64,000 bases of DNA from Ditylenchus dipsaci (Eukaryota; Nematoda; Chromadorea; Rhabditida; Anguinidae). The first letter of the stretch is position 1, and each line of letters opens with the position of its first letter. Shown piece after piece: positions 1 to 13,300 of the stretch. Location of the stretch: assembly GCA_004194705.1 (NCBI GenBank), contig SADC01000085.1, positions 1-64,000 of the forward strand, given 5' to 3'. The position numbers were made by a program, and so were the translations under genes. The notes below the pieces were generated by a model. It did not search any database and was not told where the DNA came from. It saw only the letters and a list, made by a program, of their open reading frames with translations.

Positions 1-1766
1 TTTTGACAAAAGGCCCTTTATTCTAAAAATTGATTTGGAAGCCCTAGTTTAACTGTATAACTAAAATCGAAAAAAAAAATTCAACGAAGTCGTTCACAAT
101 GGTTTGGCAAGGGTGGGTTTTTTTAAGGTTTAGATTATATAATTTTAGCATTCAGCTCTTTTTGGGATAGCTAAGAAACCGAAAATGTTAAGCACTTAAA
201 AATCCATGTGAAATGGTCGTCTATCCTTCTTCAAACACTTTGGAAAACCTCCAAAATTCCATAATTCTGTATAAATTAGGAGGAAATCTCGACATCTATG
301 TATACAAGGATGATTTTTCTGTAAAAAAGTTTAACAAAGCAACTGATCAACTGACTAATATCATATACATCCTGATTACAATAACGTAAAAATGTCGAAA
401 AAAACAAAAAACACTATTAAATGAAAAAAATTCTGTAAAGCATTAAAAAATTCAAAAACTCCGCACTTCTTGCCAATGTCAGGCTCAGCTGTAAAACATA
501 AAATTTTTTAGAGACATAAAAAAATTTCATTTCAAAAAGTAAACAATATCTGAATGCTATATTCCAAAAAAACTTTTGAAGCAGAAAATTAGTATTAACA
601 GGTAAAATCAAAAGTCAGTTTGACTGGCCAAGAGAAACCTATTAATGATAGACGGAAGTATTACTGATATTGCTGGCTTATTTAATGATCAGGAGTGGAT
701 GAATTGCATTGGGATTGTTAGCAAGAGAATCAAGCAATAGCGCATGTTTTGACGAAAATGAAATAAATTTAATAATTTTAGACTATAAAAAATAATGAAT
801 GAAAATGAATATAAAATCTTGTCCCCGACGTTGACGTTGCTGTTTTAGAAACAAAGTTTTAATACAAAAAAGATTAAAAATGCCTAGTATAGATAGAGCT
901 AATTTTTTAAAAATTATTTTGGTTGTATCTAAAAGACAGAAATAAAAGGTCTGAAATTGAAATTAAAAGTTTTATGTTAATTTTTCTTTGTTTGTTGCTT
1001 TAATTTACGTTGTAGTTTAGGATCAGTTTAAAAAAAACTCAGAATTGAAAACTTTGAATTTTAAAATAAAACTTTTTTTATAAAATGATGGACAAAAAAT
1101 GCCATTTTATTAAGTGCCTATTGGGTTTAGCTTTAATTAGTTTTGACTCTAAATCTATAGATTCTGCACCTAAAGAAATTATTTCCGGCTAAATTTTTTT
1201 TCGTTAGTGGAAAACTTTCTGGCACCAAAATCAATATATCGGGCACTGAATCCTAAATTATCGAGATTTATTGAAAATCACTCAAAACTTCTCTATTTTC
1301 TCTATTTTAGAGAAAATACATAAAATACTTCTATTACATAAAAGACCATATAACAGTCCTACAGAAAAAAATCGAACAATAATAATATATTTGACCGAGG
1401 TAAAATTTTTACACCGGGTGGTCGTGAAGCGTATAAAAGGCATAGGTAAGTACCAATGGGTAGTTCATATAATACCCCTGCTAAGCCACACGGGTATGGC
1501 AGGCTCGTAACTCAAATTCGAAAAAAGGACATTGGGTAAAAAGGACGTTTTGACCATTTTTAAAGAAAAAATGGCATTTTATCCAGTGCTTATTGCCATT
1601 TCGAAGCGAAAAAAAGATTTTGATTTGTTCTTTTGTTGGTTCCTCTGGTTCCTCTGTTGTTTTGAAAAGGGTAAGCATTTATTTACAGAATTTCTTTCAT
1701 TTCAAAACTCAGAAATGAATGACAACTTATAAATAAAAAAATTATTTCGAAATAGTAACACGTATA
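1..1766. other. AT-rich stretch, no gene seen
   Basis: No exon with plausible splice sites or recognisable protein was found on either strand. The open frames here are short and low in complexity. Confidence 0.5.
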
Positions 1767-1988
1767 CTGTATTTCATCTAATAACTCACCCCCTCAACTT
1801 TGAGGACCTACTCAGGCCAGAGAAAATTTTTTGCAAAGCTGTTTTTTCAACGTTTTTTAACATTCACGAGCTCTACCGGTCCACTTGTCGGATTTTCACC
1901 CGAAAATCTCGAGATCGAACCTCGAATTTTTCCGATTTTAAGAATTCGGAAAAAAATTCACGCGGGTGAGTTATTAGAGGAAATACCG
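1767..1988. mobile_element. MITE, CCGTATTTC-type ends, TA target
   Basis: A 222-bp element flanked by TA. The left end reads CTGTATTTCATCTAATAACT and the right end is its imperfect reverse complement, ending AGAGGAAATACCG. The same termini recur near 14.98, 20.02, 31.49, 36.04, 36.28, 43.21 and 48.22 kb. No coding capacity, so it is non-autonomous. Confidence 0.8.
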
Positions 1989-4900
1989 TAACAATGATAT
2001 CGTCAACAAAGAAATTATTCTGTACCGCGCATTAAAAATTTAAAAAAATCCGTCCGCTGCTAAATTGACAGCTTTATTGGTTTATTCGCCCGGAAAGTCA
2101 GCAACAGCTAATTTAAGCAGAGCCCATAACATTCTTGATATAGTCTGTCGTGAGACCATCGATGGCGCGATTTTTTCACTTTCAGGCTAGTTGCAGTTTC
2201 CCCTTAACTTCTCGAAGTGAAAAATAAGAAACCTTGTAAACTGGAGCCAGTTTTCTGTCCTAAAATGGCCTTTTTGGGAGCGCCTGTCTATTAGAGAGTG
2301 CCTTTCAAATAGAAATCGCCCGTCAATTGAAGAGAATACGGTATAAGAGCACTGGGACAAAAACAACATTACTTTTGTGTTTTGCATTAAAATTAGCCTA
2401 GAATCGTGCTTGCTCAGGGTCTTGATAAGATTTAAAAAGATATATTCGATAAGAAACGCCTAACATAGATGCCAAAAACATTATTGGACCAACACGCTAG
2501 ATTGTTGTTCGACCAAAATATAAAAAAAAAAAGTATAAAAAATATAAGTTTAAAATAAAAGTGGTGCTTCTCTGAAAAACGCCTCTTGTGAAAAAGATGA
2601 CAAATTTAAGACTGATAGCGAGCCAAATTTTAAGAGTTGAGCGAAGGCATCAAAAGCCAAATACCCACATTTATCATCTAAAAACTAAGTTGGACGTATA
2701 TTTTTTTTCTAACGAACACTGGACATCATCTGAACTAAAAAAGAACACTAGCGTGACTTTAGAAATCCGCTTTAAATACTGTTCCAAAACCAGTTCATTC
2801 TATCAAATCACTAAAAAATTACCCGTCTAAACTTTTTGATTATGATTGTCGCCGTTTTTTTTAACTTTTCATGTCTTATATTTTGCTCGAGCAGAATATC
2901 ACAACTCTCCTACAGATAATTCTTCTTCAGACAAAATGCAGAGATTTGCAGATAAACACTAGATTTCTGTTCTTATATAGGGTTGTCTAGCACCCGACTT
3001 TTTTGAGTTGAATACCTGAATTTTGGATAGTACGTTTAGTAGGTGTAGGTGTTAGTAGGTGGTTCTTTTTAAATTTTTGCACATTTTGACTGTGGTTGTG
3101 TCCCTTTTCCAAAAGTCTGTTGCAGAATAAGACCCAAACTACAAGAATTAAACAAGAGTCTTGTTTTCGAAATCTTATGTTAAAAACTTGATCTAATATG
3201 TCAAAATTTTACGTTTAAAAAATTGTAATGGGACTTTAAAGAAGTATGATAGTTTAATCTCAAATCGCTGAGAAATGTTTCTGACAAAAACACGAGCAAA
3301 ACTTTTTTTCTTCTCAGATTTACGCTTTTAATATTATATTTCTATCCGAAACACACGGGACCACGCAATTTTTAAATTATAATATTTATTCACAATTTTT
3401 CTACCATGTTTTGAGCATTTTTCGCACAAAATCTTTTTTTCGATAAAAATTTTGACTGAAGGAACCTTATAAAATTTCGCCTAAAAAATGAAAGTGATTG
3501 ATTCCCCTTGTGGCTTTGGCTAAATCTGAGACAGAAAAGTGAACCCATTCCTTGGGCAAAGAGCCTATTGAGAAAATTCCAGTTTTCCTTCCAGTTTATT
3601 GATGTACTTTTTAATGTTGTATATGTGAAAATAAAGTAGTTCTAGGCATAAACTCTTGATATAATAACGAACTCTTAGAATTTTTGGTCAAGCACGCTAG
3701 ATTTTACGTACGCTCGATATAACGAACCCCTGGAGGTTCGTTGTAATTGCTAATTGCTAATTCAATATTAAGAACAAAATTATCGGCATCTATGTGGATA
3801 CAAGTCCTAACTACGATCCCAATCCTAACTCAGATCATCAAATAAGCAAGAAAATTCATACCAAGAAACTTTGAATAACAAAATTTTACACGAAAACAGT
3901 TAAAATTGTGACTCAAAAGAAAGCGAAGATTCTGAAATATTCTAAATACAATCGAATCAGCTTCAAAGAATTTTAAAAATTCCTTACCAGCTAAATAAAA
4001 CAAATTTTAAAAGCACTGTTCCTAACAAAGGAAAATTTTCGAAAATCGCAAACAATTTTCATACAAGCTACGAAAGAGAAAATACAAAGACACAAAATTT
4101 ATACTGAAAGTTTATAAATGCTGTCTTCGCAACAAACCTTATTGAGCTAGAAAAAGAGCTGTTTGAAAAATCAAGGTTGATGTATTAAACAATAACATCA
4201 ACATTGGCATAAAGTACCTTCTGACTAGCCAATTCAAAAATCATATAAGAGTAGAAAAAAATGCATGATTCATTCTTTTCAAGGAAAAAAAGATAAACTG
4301 ATGCTCTGTTAACTATATACACATACTGCAGAAAGCATATTCGTTTGACAAAAAAGAGATTTTAAGCAGGTTGAAAAGATGAAAATAGATTTAAACATTG
4401 ATGCTTTTCTAAATAAAAATAACAAAAAGGACAATGAACAACAATTTAAAACAACACGCAGAGAAATGTTGTTTTAATAATAATACCTCTATTTGTAATG
4501 TATCTACAAATAAAATTTTGTTGATTAAAAGTTTTGTTTAAAGGAGGGTGAAAGCTGTTAAGGAGATAGTCTCGACACGAAAGGATTTATAGAAGTTTTG
4601 TGTTTTCTAACGTGGTTTATAGACATATTTGTCGACAACTCGGTGTTGCAATCTCAGACAAACTTGTGCAGAATTAAAAGTTAGATTAGCATCAGCAATA
4701 TCAGAATTTCAAAATTCCTTCAAAAAAGACCTTTAAAAATCGAAATGTAATATAAGACTGATCAACCTTTTTGGTGAGTTTTTCCCGTTTTTTCATTTCA
4801 ATTTTTAGTGCATTTTCTATATAAATGTTATTATTTTTTATTTTTCCACCCAAAACACTCTTTTAGGATTATTTTCACTTGTTTTTTTCGTTTATATATT

Positions 4901-5391
4901 ATGACCGCATTCATGTCTATGCTACAAAATGAGGCTAAATTTGCTTTTTTGTGACATAAAAATGAATACAATAGACTTGTGACCAAAAAGTCTGCAGAGA
5001 TAAAAGAGCACGTCAAATTTATGACTTTTTATTTCAAAATTTAACTTTAATCGATAAAACTGACTTTTCTGCAAAACGTTTTATTAAATTCACTTCGAAC
5101 TGATAAATTAATGCTAAATCAGTGGAAAACTAGCATTCGAGAAATGCTACCGTATTTTTCTTAATTATTTTGATTTCGACATGTCAAGTAATTTTCCGAT
5201 CAGCCACCAGACTGTCCAGTTATTAAAGACCGTCAAGTAATTGGAGACTGCCGAGTTATTGTTTCGACGTGGCTCTGGCCAAACATGTCACGGAAAGCTG
5301 TACAAAGAAACTAAGGCCAACCAATTTTCAGTAAAATTTTATTTGCTAAACAACAATAAACAGCAAAAGTGGATTAACAAAGCACAAACAT
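1989..5391. other. AT-rich intergenic sequence, no gene seen
   Basis: Long A/T runs and short open frames only. No splice-consistent exon, RNA gene or clear repeat was found. Confidence 0.45.
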
Positions 5392-5756
5392 TCAAATATA
5401 ATTTTCAAGCTCCGAATAGACGCTGTCATCTGTAAGGTGACGGTTTTGTTCGGCATCAGGCATCGCAAATCCGATCCAAGTACATCCATTCCACCAATCG
5501 TGTATATAAATTTGACAGGTCTTCCGGCACACGCAAGGCATATCTTGCCTTCTCTGATCGAAGATGATTCACTGCAAAAACAATTATACGAACGTAGCAA
5601 TATAATAAGTACATCTGCAGTTTCAACTTGATTTTTTTAATGCAACCAGTTTATCATAGTAGGTCTTTCGATCCACAATTTTTAGTAACATCATTGTTTG
5701 AGACAGCTTCCGCGTGCTGTTTGATCACTTGCAGCGTGAATTCATTCAAAAAACAA
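5392..5756 (-). CDS. 3' end of an unrecognised gene (two terminal exons)
   Basis: Two minus-strand exons join across a 56-nt GT-AG intron (5572-5627, ending TTTTTGCAG). Exon 1 (about 5628-5756) encodes LNEFTLQVIKQHAEAV and then VDRKTYYDKLVALKKS. Exon 2 (5392-5571) begins NHLRSEKARYALRVPEDL, continues YTRLVEWMYLDR and ends HLTDDSVYSELENYI before TGA. The splice phase fits exactly and creates a Met codon. Two single-base shifts are needed: an extra A in the run near 5675 and an extra T complementary to 5467-5469. Both are homopolymer sites of the kind seen across this window. The product is hydrophilic and predicted helical, with no membrane segment. I do not recognise the family. Upstream exons may lie beyond the repeat at 5781-6488. 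A possible one at 6610-6680 reads SNVEIGYWVLKVELLKS before a GTAAGG donor. It lies just downstream of the Caspr-like gene in the same orientation. Confidence 0.5.
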
Positions 5757-5780
5757 ACCTCAGCCGGCTAACGGCTGGAC

Positions 5781-6488
5781 GGGTAGCAATAATCAAAATA
5801 TCCGCGGATTTTATCCTTAGCCTGGTCGGAGGGTGGATAACGAGTAAAGCTAAATTTTGACTGCACATTTTTAAGGGTTGAATTTACTTTCTAAGCATTA
5901 TTAACCTGAGAAAGCGACATTGAACAAAAAAAAGGCAATGTTGTATGGTTTTGACCACTTATAACTTTCTCTATCAAAACATTATAACAGTCAAAATATA
6001 TACATTTAATCCATATTTCACGTCATTTTACCTAATATTAGTCGAACAAAGGCAGATATAGAGAAACTCAATTAATTATAATATCCAATTATGTCAATAA
6101 GTCTACATGTCGATTGATGCCTCAACCTGACTCACGTGTAAATTCACGCTTCAACCTGATACACATGTCATTAACATGTAAATTTTACATGTTAATCAGA
6201 TTGACGCCTAAGTTCACATGTGAATCAGACTGAGGCGTGGATTCACGTGTGCATCAGATTGAGGCGTGAATTATATGTCACTAAGGTTGAGGCGTAAATT
6301 GACATGAGTGATCCACAGATTTATCCGAGGATAAAATCCGTGAATATTATCCTGAGCAGAGGATAAATCCGTGATAATATCCGCAGCTGCGAATAATTTT
6401 ATCCGCTATTGTTGCTACGGGATGAAATCTGCGAATTTTTCTATCCGCAGATTTTATCCCTCGGATTTATCCGCTGATTATTGCTACC
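5781..6488. mobile_element. Non-autonomous element with GGTAGCAATAATC inverted ends
   Basis: Both ends carry inverted copies of GGTAGCAATAATC followed by CGGATAAATCC-like motifs, which also occur inside near 6310-6475. The centre (6117-6310) has alternating-orientation repeats of about 25-30 bp built around ATTCACGTGTGAATCAGA and GAGGCGT. No coding frame. Superfamily not assigned; no clear target duplication. Confidence 0.65.
6117..6310. repeat. Alternating short repeats inside the 5.8-6.5 kb element
   Basis: Variants of TCACRTGTNAAT and GAGGCGTGAATT alternate in direct and inverted orientation. This could form a multi-hairpin. Confidence 0.6.
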
Positions 6489-6828
6489 GGTCCTGAGGTA
6501 AAATTTTGAACCGGCGAACGGCTGATGCTAAGAAAATTTTCCCAACTCAGCCGGTTGAGGCTGAGCTGATGGTCAATCTCGCTCTTGATTCGCATGTTTT
6601 TTATTATAAATGAATCTAGTGGTCTTCTCCTTACCTTGACTTCAAAAGCTCTACCTTCAGCACCCAATATCCGATTTCAACATTAGAAAACTAGCTTTGA
6701 CAGTCACTATACAGCAATAACTTAGTATGCATATTTTTGTTAAAAAGATATTATTACGAAATCATAAAAACATAGTAAAACAAATAAATTAAGTTCAGCA
6801 TTATTATCTAAATAAAAACTTGAAAAAT

Positions 6829-7358
6829 TTAAGGACTTCCAGACTGAGGTTTTTTATCACTTGCACCGAAAGAAGACATTCGACTAGGGTTGGACCGATC
6901 AATTGTCATTGCTCTGCTAAAAATTACAAATTTCCTATCTTTTTATCGTATTTAATTTTTTTAAAAATACGCGTTCTCATCCAACACATCTGGTAGTTTT
7001 CATCAAATCCTTTGGCCAAAACACTGTCTACGTCTTCAAAATCGTCCAGATCCTCTTCTTCCTCCAGTCCAGGGAAGTACTCCTGAGCAGTAAAATAGAG
7101 GCTACTATTCTCACTTACACTATTTTTCCCCTAAGAGCACTTCTATTTCTTTCTACCTCACAAATTGGCCTACCTTTTCACTAGGAATTGTTGAGAAGGA
7201 AGGCACAGAAGACTGATCCACAGATGGCTGTCTTTTTAGTAGTGGGAGTGGCTGAGACTTGGATAGTTGTGTAGTTTCCTGGTTCATGGTCATCACTTGA
7301 GTTTGAGGGGAATCGAATTGGGTGTTTTTTTCTGGAGGTTCAGTTCCATTTGGTTGAG
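6829..7358 (-). other. Cytoplasmic tail exons of the Caspr-like receptor
   Basis: Three exons: 7174-7358 (ends FSTIPSEK before GTAGGC), 6971-7082 (EYFPGLEEEEDLDDFEDVD, strongly acidic) and 6829-6916 (MTIDRSNPSRMSSF to stop). They join only if one A is added to the run at 6997-7000, which restores KLPDVLDENA at the junction. The usual Caspr C-terminal PDZ-binding motif is not evident; the protein ends in SGSP. Confidence 0.6.
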
Positions 7359-10300
7359 CTTCAAAAAATTTGTTTCGGTATAAAATTTTGTGATGTTTTT
7401 AATGAATAAGAGTAAAAGTGAAGAAAAAATGTAATTCCTCGAGTCGGAATCGAACCCACGACATCTTTTACCGGCTTCTGCTGCCGGATCGAAGCTGGTG
7501 AATCTTGGCTTGGCTCGACTCCCACTCTGGCTATCACATTTTTTCTTGACTTTTACTTTAGGAGGGGGCAATTTTCGGTGCTGAACAAATAGTTGTAGGT
7601 TTTTATCACACTTCAAGCGTTCCTTTTTTATTTCTTGTCATTTACGTGTTTACACTATCTTGTCGTTTACACCTATCTTGTAGCTCTGAATGTAAACTAC
7701 ACAGTGAGTATAAATGTGCAAATTAGAAAGGCTTGCCACCCGTCTGTCTAAGCTAAATGAACCAGGTGTCTACCCATTTCTATAGAAGTTTTGGGTTTCT
7801 GTTAAAAATTATACATTTCAAGTGTTCTAAACTTTGCTACCCGCACTATTTAGCACATTATAAAACATGATATTAGAAAAAAGCTTAGAGCTGAAGGCTT
7901 ACAACGATCATAAATTCTCTCTACTTGTAAAATTGATCAATTTCCATAATACTGATTTCGGAACTGAAAATTGCGATGTTTTTCAAGCACAAGTATAAGT
8001 CTGGCAACGACATCAACCAATCGTAACTCACAAATCAACAAAAAATAATTAAAAGCCAATTCAAAAAAAAATTGCGTAAGAAAATAAGAAATGCGTAAAC
8101 TGTAACATCTGAACCTGCGACTATTTATTTAGTACCGAAAATTCCCCCTGCTTTAAGTAAGATTCGACGTACATCTAAAAACTAGTCGAATCGGTGGTTC
8201 TTTTATGACTACTTTCTTTTTCAGTGGATTACCATCATTACCTTAAAGCTTTGGTATTTTATTTTGAGAATTTTAAGAATATTGTTACTAACTTAAAATA
8301 GGCTTTCCTTCTAGGTCGTTTTTGTTGATCTCTCTTTTCCGATTCTTTTTTCTTTTGCAACAGCACACGCGGCAAATGCAGCAGAGCAATATCATCAACA
8401 TAAGCCAGACTACTAATAACACAATAAGCCACATCCACCATGGAACTAAAACAAATTTTTGTGTTAGTGGAAATTTAGCCCTGATTGAGCCCATTGAACC
8501 TGGTGTGTCTTTTGATCTGGTCTCCTTGTTCATTAATTTTTTGATTTTTATAAATTGTTAATTAAATTGTAGATTGAAGGAGCTGTTATTGGCTGGCATA
8601 GAATAAAGTTACAAAAAACAAGACATAGAAAAAGAAAAAATTTGAAAAAGTTAACAGGGGAACCAAGGCATTAAAGACACGACAATTTCAACAGCGTCTC
8701 TAATTTCCTAGACTCATTCGAATAAAGTAAAAGAAACCTATTTGGTCACTTTCCACGAAATTTCCCGAAATTAGCTGGTCATCTTCAAATGTAAAAGAAT
8801 AAAGCGGAGCTTCCCAAACAGGAAATTGAACTGTCCTTTGTTGAGCTGAATAAATTTAGTAACGATAAAATCTTACTATTAAAATAAAATTTACATGGCA
8901 AGATTCCAGGCACTCGGAAGCCTGGACAACTAGACTGAACTAGCTTTTCGGAACCTCTAGGATCATTTCGAACACTTTTGGTAAATGTCTTTGGGTTTGG
9001 TGTAGTAAAATAAAGGTCGGAATCGAACAGCCTCATTCGTTTGGAAGTCGATTTCAATGTCTAAATAAATTTGTTAGCAAAATCAAAAAAATTATTTGAC
9101 ATTTTTTCTGATGTGTAGTAATTATTTTCAAATGATCATCTGTAAGACTAACAAGGGAGCATATGGTAGTGACGATGCGATAGTGAAAAACCCTATATAC
9201 TATTCGATAGAGCTATGTAAATGCTTATCGGACTTAAATATCCTTTTCTGCAGAAATATATGTTCCCTTGTAAGCTAAGTGCTGAATTGTCTTAAAGCTT
9301 CTGTCATTTTAAAAAAGTTGGGGGACAGCGAGTTCTTGAAAATTCTCTGTAATTTGTCCCCCGCTAAACCCGCTTCTTTGCTACTCATGGCATAGTGCTA
9401 ATGTGGCCGTTGAAGACAGCACAATGATTACTTTTTATCGAAGCATCACTCAATAGAAAAATTTATAAGAAAATTTAAATTTATTTATTTTCGAATCGTA
9501 AAAAAAATTCTGACGCCTACTAAAATTCCACGTTTAACAGAAAAAATTGCCTAGCTTAAAAAGTAATCATCCCTACCTAACAAAGCTCTTTTTGCCTTGG
9601 TGTAATGGCGATAATGTAATGTGTAGTCATCATTATTAGATTTGATTTAAAGTAGCGAAAAGTGGAGTGATTATGTGTGATGTGATTATTTACATTTCTC
9701 AAAAAAAACTGAACCACACTTACTAGACATACATCCTTTGTATCTTTCTACAACTTCTGGTTGTTTTACTTCTAGCCCATCTTCAGTTTCGCCTTTAGTG
9801 ACATTTGATGCATCTAAACTCAGTCCTATCACTTCTACAGCCTCTGAAACATTTCTCTTCCTCCTCTTATGGATCAGCAAATCATCAGGGCTGAAGAATT
9901 GCTGCTTAAGTCCACCTTCCTGGTTTAAATCTTGGTCTTGTTCCCCACTTTCATCTTCCTCATCCTCTTCTTCCTCCAATTCCACTGCTTCGCCGCCAAA
10001 AAAGAATAGTTGGGAGTCAGCCAAGTGAAGTCTAATATCACCGTCCAAGCTTTTTTCTCAGCATCCAAGCTGACAAAAACTGGCTCTTTTTTAGAAAAAG
10101 TAACTTGAAAAAAGTGTCTGTATCCATCAGTGTAATTGCTGCTGTTAAACTCTACGCCTGAACCAACAATCTGGCCATATGAGCTGTTAATAGTCACTTT
10201 AAGCTGCTATTCTTGGTTAGAATAGCGTGGAATTCTCGACCATCGCTAAAGTAAATGGTGGTCAGATGTTGGTTTTGTGCAGATTCTACTGCTGCTTCAG

Positions 10301-13300
10301 AAGAAAAAGCAAATTGAAGCAATTGCTGAACACTTTCATGTAGAAAAAAGCGTTTGGGCTCAGACATGTCAAAAACTATAGAAGAATCGCCAGTGAAGGT
10401 TAGGCCAGTATCTTTTAAGCAGTTGCTGCCGTAGTAGGATGTTTTGGAACAGTCACAACCCGTCCGTTCTTGGTTTGTGGGATCATAGTTCTGAATTTTA
10501 GAGTACGGATATTGTGAGGGAAAGTCAATTTTGTCAATTAGTTACCTGCCATTGGACGGTGCAATGACCTCCGTTGTGACACACTAATGTGTCACAATCG
10601 TTGTAGCAACCAGTTCTTACTGCGTCTTAAAGTAATTTGTTTTGTTAAGATGCTACGTCTGAATTTAATCTGAATTTATGTCTGAATATAACCAAACATT
10701 CAGTTGGTATATAACCTCAAAATTCCGATTTTTACCCCAATGCTCCTGTAGTTGTGCCCAGCCCAACAACTGGCCAAGACTTTAATGGACCAAGGGAAAA
10801 TCACCTTTTTTACCAAATAGATAATCCGCTTAAATTTAGTCATTTTTATTCCAATTCGCAGCTTTAAGATGATTTTTTTGTTGTTTTGTTTAAAATGTAG
10901 TCAAGAGGAAATGGTTTGGCCAAATTCTTGAACCAGACTAAAATTTTCTGCATAAAATTAATGTTGGTGTGGTTTTTGTCTCTGCTTTTTCAAAAAATCT
11001 AAAATAACTGGGCATCAAATTTCTAAAACCTTTTTAAATATATTTTTTAAAATTTTTCACCAGAATCCAAAGGCCTTATGCCTCCTTGGCGCAAATCTAC
11101 CGACGCTTCATTGACCATCAAGCCACGCATACAGCCTAGTAAACCAGGAATATCTGTCACATAATATGCTATTCTGTCTCTTTTAATTCTTGTGTGTTGA
11201 ACACTTGGCAGACCACCCACAAACAAAAAGTAGTAAGGTGTGGCAGCAACTACTGGTCCAGCTGGTTGAGGTGGCAAAATTACTCCTGAAAGTTGAAAAC
11301 AAATTAAATCAGGTTTCTGGCACTTAAAAAACCTTCAAAACTGCCAGTGAAAGCATCAATTTTTCGCTGAGACAGCAAGTGTGGTCCAGTAATTTCACAA
11401 ACTTCATCGTCAACTGACATTGTGATTTGGTCTAAAGTCTGTTCAAGTACAATTTGTAGCCAGCGCATGTCATTAAATTCTAAATTTTTTGAAGGATTTT
11501 TGTAAATAAATGGCCAAAATAATACGTGTTCCATGCTTTGCATGCACTGTACATCTTGCAATTTGGGTGTCATTGTTGATTGTAAGCACAATTTTGTACT
11601 CATCAGATAGGTGAATCTAGAGAATTGATGCTTTATAAGTTTTGTTAAAATTGCTAGTGCAATTAATACTACGAAATCTCTGGCAATTACTATTTTACAC
11701 CCCCTCGATGTTTCCAGCTGTACAGCAAGATAAATAATTCGAAATTTGGATGTAAAGTACATTTAACTAAGTAAAGTACAATTTGGTCATTTTGGTCGAA
11801 AAGGACATTTTAGTGCTTAATGATTTCAATACAAATCTGTGGTAATCGCATATGGTAAGTACAAATGTTGAAATAAAAAAGAGGTGGGAAATTATCGAAC
11901 TGCATTTACAATCATTTATCGAAAATGTAAAAAGATTCTACTGATTTCACAAACTTTTCACAAAAATCTTGGTTTTAAAACAATAACCTGTATAAAGTTG
12001 TCGAACTGATCATGGGCGTAAGCAAGCAGTGCACTCTTTTGTCTGTTCTCACACTAAACACAATGCCTGTGTTAAGAGGATTGCCTGGCAAGTGTTCGTC
12101 CAAATATTTCAAATAGCCAACAGCACTGTCGTGGAAGCTCACATCTGAGTTTTGTTCACATCTTAATTTTTTGAAACTTAATCATATTTATGGATAAAAT
12201 CTTTTGAGCAATTTATTACTTTTTTCGCACCTTAAACCAGAGTGTATGTGCTTGTTTTGCATTCACAAGAAATTTGGTCGTTTTGAAAGTTGTGAATGCA
12301 CTGAGAATCTTGTTCACAACTGTGTTCCCTACAGTTATCTGCACATCCAGCAGCAATATCTGCTGTGCCTGACATTTTCAGCTCGAGCAATCTGTTGTTT
12401 ACTCGGAAATTTCGGACGCAACCAGTAAAACCAGACCTATAATAACCACACATAGAAATATCTTATTAGTATGGAATGGTATAGAACTAGTGGAATTAGT
12501 ATAGAATGTACAGAAGTTATAAAACAAACCTTGGTATAGGCTTCCAATAAATACTTTTGCATAAAACAAGTAAGTAAAACTGTGTATGGACATGTGTATC
12601 TGTTTAAATTCATGTGAGTTGTCGACAGAAAAGCGAATTTCATCCCGAAACACTTCAATTATGACACGATGCCATTTGAGATCATTGAGCTTGGTCTGAG
12701 ACATCATGGACACATTTATGGTGTTTAAAACAAAATGTTATTAGAAGAGCTGTTTCCATTTTGTCATAAATGTCAATTTGAAAGGCAAGGCGGTGACCTA
12801 TAAATAAGAACATATATTGGTTCCTGATATTAGTTTCCTTCATCTATATTCTGATTTTTCAAAAAAAAATTCTATTTTTTTCTGCTGGAAACAGTGAACT
12901 TTTCTGTTAGAAAAAATTCTTCTGCCTCAGACCCCAAAGGCTAGGAGCCATTTGACGTAGTTTTGACTAAATATTAGCATCATTTAAGTTTTATGAAGGT
13001 AAGAACTATAGATTTTAAACATTATTTTAGGTATTTTTACTCTTTGCATCTCACCTTTTTTGCTTGAGTAATCATTTGTTATTTTTTTCAAGCTCAGGGC
13101 GAAAAATTTCCAAGCATTTAAGCTATCAGGTTGTCCGAAAAGTTTGCGTTCTTTTTTTATTTCAACTAAGTTTCTATGGCATTGCGTTTTATTTGCGTTT
13201 GGGAATTTGACTTCATATTTGTAGCTGACATTTTTAGCTAATTTTATCAACTTCAAAAAAATATTTAGGAAAACCTATAGAAGCTTAGTTTTAAACAAAA

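Noticed and set aside
2588..2830. 80-residue plus-strand frame
   Set aside because: No splice or family support; AT-rich composition typical of chance frames here.
9738..10028. Plus-strand Ser-rich open frame
   Set aside because: It is antisense to the well-supported laminin G exon of the Caspr-like gene.
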